A stretch of DNA of 6,122 nt. Source: an uncultured Flammeovirgaceae bacterium (lineage in GTDB: Bacteria > Bacteroidota > Bacteroidia > Cytophagales > Cyclobacteriaceae). Below the pieces are notes generated by a model. That model saw nothing but the letters and a program-made list of their open reading frames with translations, was not told where the DNA came from and searched no databases. The DNA lies in assembly GCA_946480685.1 (NCBI GenBank), contig CAMLLI010000292.1, forward strand, positions 1 to 6,122, written 5' to 3'. The position numbers were made by a program, and so were the translations under genes. Shown here one piece after another: positions 5,933-6,122 of this stretch (position 1 is the first letter of the stretch; the number at the start of each line of letters is the position of its first letter).

Positions 5933-6122
5933 ATGAAAGCAATTGATAAATCATTTTTAGGAATCGGCTGGAGTTTCCCGCCAACATTTCGCAGAGAATG
6001 GTATGGCGTTGAAATGCTTCACGAGGAAGAAGATGTGCGCAGCAGCATTCATATCATTATCTCAACCATTACCGGTGAACGCATCATGCAACCCACATTC
6101 GGCTGCAACCTGCAGCCTAAAC
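5933..6122 (+). CDS. gp25-like baseplate wedge protein (Afp9-like), 3'-truncated by window end
   Basis: This gene starts at ATG 5933, 24 bases after the PAAR stop, and is open to the window edge, giving 63 visible residues. The start reads M-K-A-I-D-K-S-F-L-G-I-G-W-S-F-P-P-x-F, the typical opening of the GPW/gp25 family in contractile injection systems. It is followed by E-E-E-D-V-R-S-S-I-H-I-I-I-S-T (31-45) and T-G-E-R-I-M-Q-P-T-F-G-C (47-58), both strongly characteristic. The family is usually about 130-150 residues, so roughly half is seen. gp25 proteins sit in the baseplate and copy a sheath-like handshake fold, nucleating sheath assembly. An in-frame TTG at 5912 would add seven residues and is preceded by GGAGG. 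I prefer the ATG because the conserved sequence starts there and the extra residues look unstructured. Confidence 0.93.
   Translation, partial: MKAIDKSFLGIGWSFPPTFRREWYGVEMLHEEEDVRSSIHIIISTITGERIMQPTFGCNLQPK

Noticed and set aside
1..6122. Contractile-tail prophage or R-type tailocin
   Set aside because: The LysM-bearing CIS_tube protein, DUF5908 and VgrG-PAAR pair with two gp19-type tube proteins fit an eCIS better, and no capsid, lysis or phage regulatory genes are seen. The flanks are not visible, so the exclusion is not absolute.
1..6122. Type VI secretion system
   Set aside because: The sheath is one long protein and not a TssB/TssC pair, the tube genes are gp19-like with eCIS signatures and not Hcp, and no membrane-complex genes are visible.

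Overview
The window is a piece of a gene cluster for an extracellular contractile injection system (eCIS: a phage-tail-like particle of the Afp/PVC/MAC type). All genes lie on the + strand. They are packed so tightly that a single transcript is likely. Both ends are cut: the first gene runs in from the left edge and the last runs off the right edge.

Order: (1) 1-678, 3' part of a gene I do not recognise; (2) 688-2130, contractile sheath; (3) 2178-2609, inner-tube protein 1; (4) 2613-3080, inner-tube protein 2; (5) 3084-3254, a 56-residue DUF5908/Afp6-like protein, easily missed because of its size; (6) 3254-3934, CIS_tube/LysM protein (Afp7-like), whose ATG overlaps the preceding stop by one base; (7) 3967-5604, VgrG-like hub and spike (Afp8-like); (8) 5615-5908, PAAR spike tip (Afp10-like); (9) 5933-6122+, gp25-like baseplate wedge protein (Afp9-like), truncated by the window end. 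The largest non-coding gap is 47 bases (2131-2177). No RNA gene, mobile element, CRISPR array or terminator was found.

Together these genes would build the central part of the particle. Tube proteins stack inside the sheath. The Afp7-like LysM protein adapts the tube to the spike complex, VgrG plus PAAR forms the sharpened tip, and gp25 joins baseplate to sheath. Parts expected in such a cluster but absent here are the large baseplate proteins (Afp11/12), tail fibre, tape measure, AAA+ ATPase, cap protein and toxin cargo. They should lie downstream or upstream.

The organism is probably a member of the Bacteroidota. The signs are moderate G+C, A/T-rich leaders without Shine-Dalgarno sequences at most starts, and a DUF5908 - CIS_tube/LysM - VgrG - PAAR - gp25 order that I associate with Bacteroidota eCIS loci. 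A Chitinophaga- or Cytophaga-like host is only a guess. The system type is known. The least explained parts are the first gene and the DUF5908 protein.
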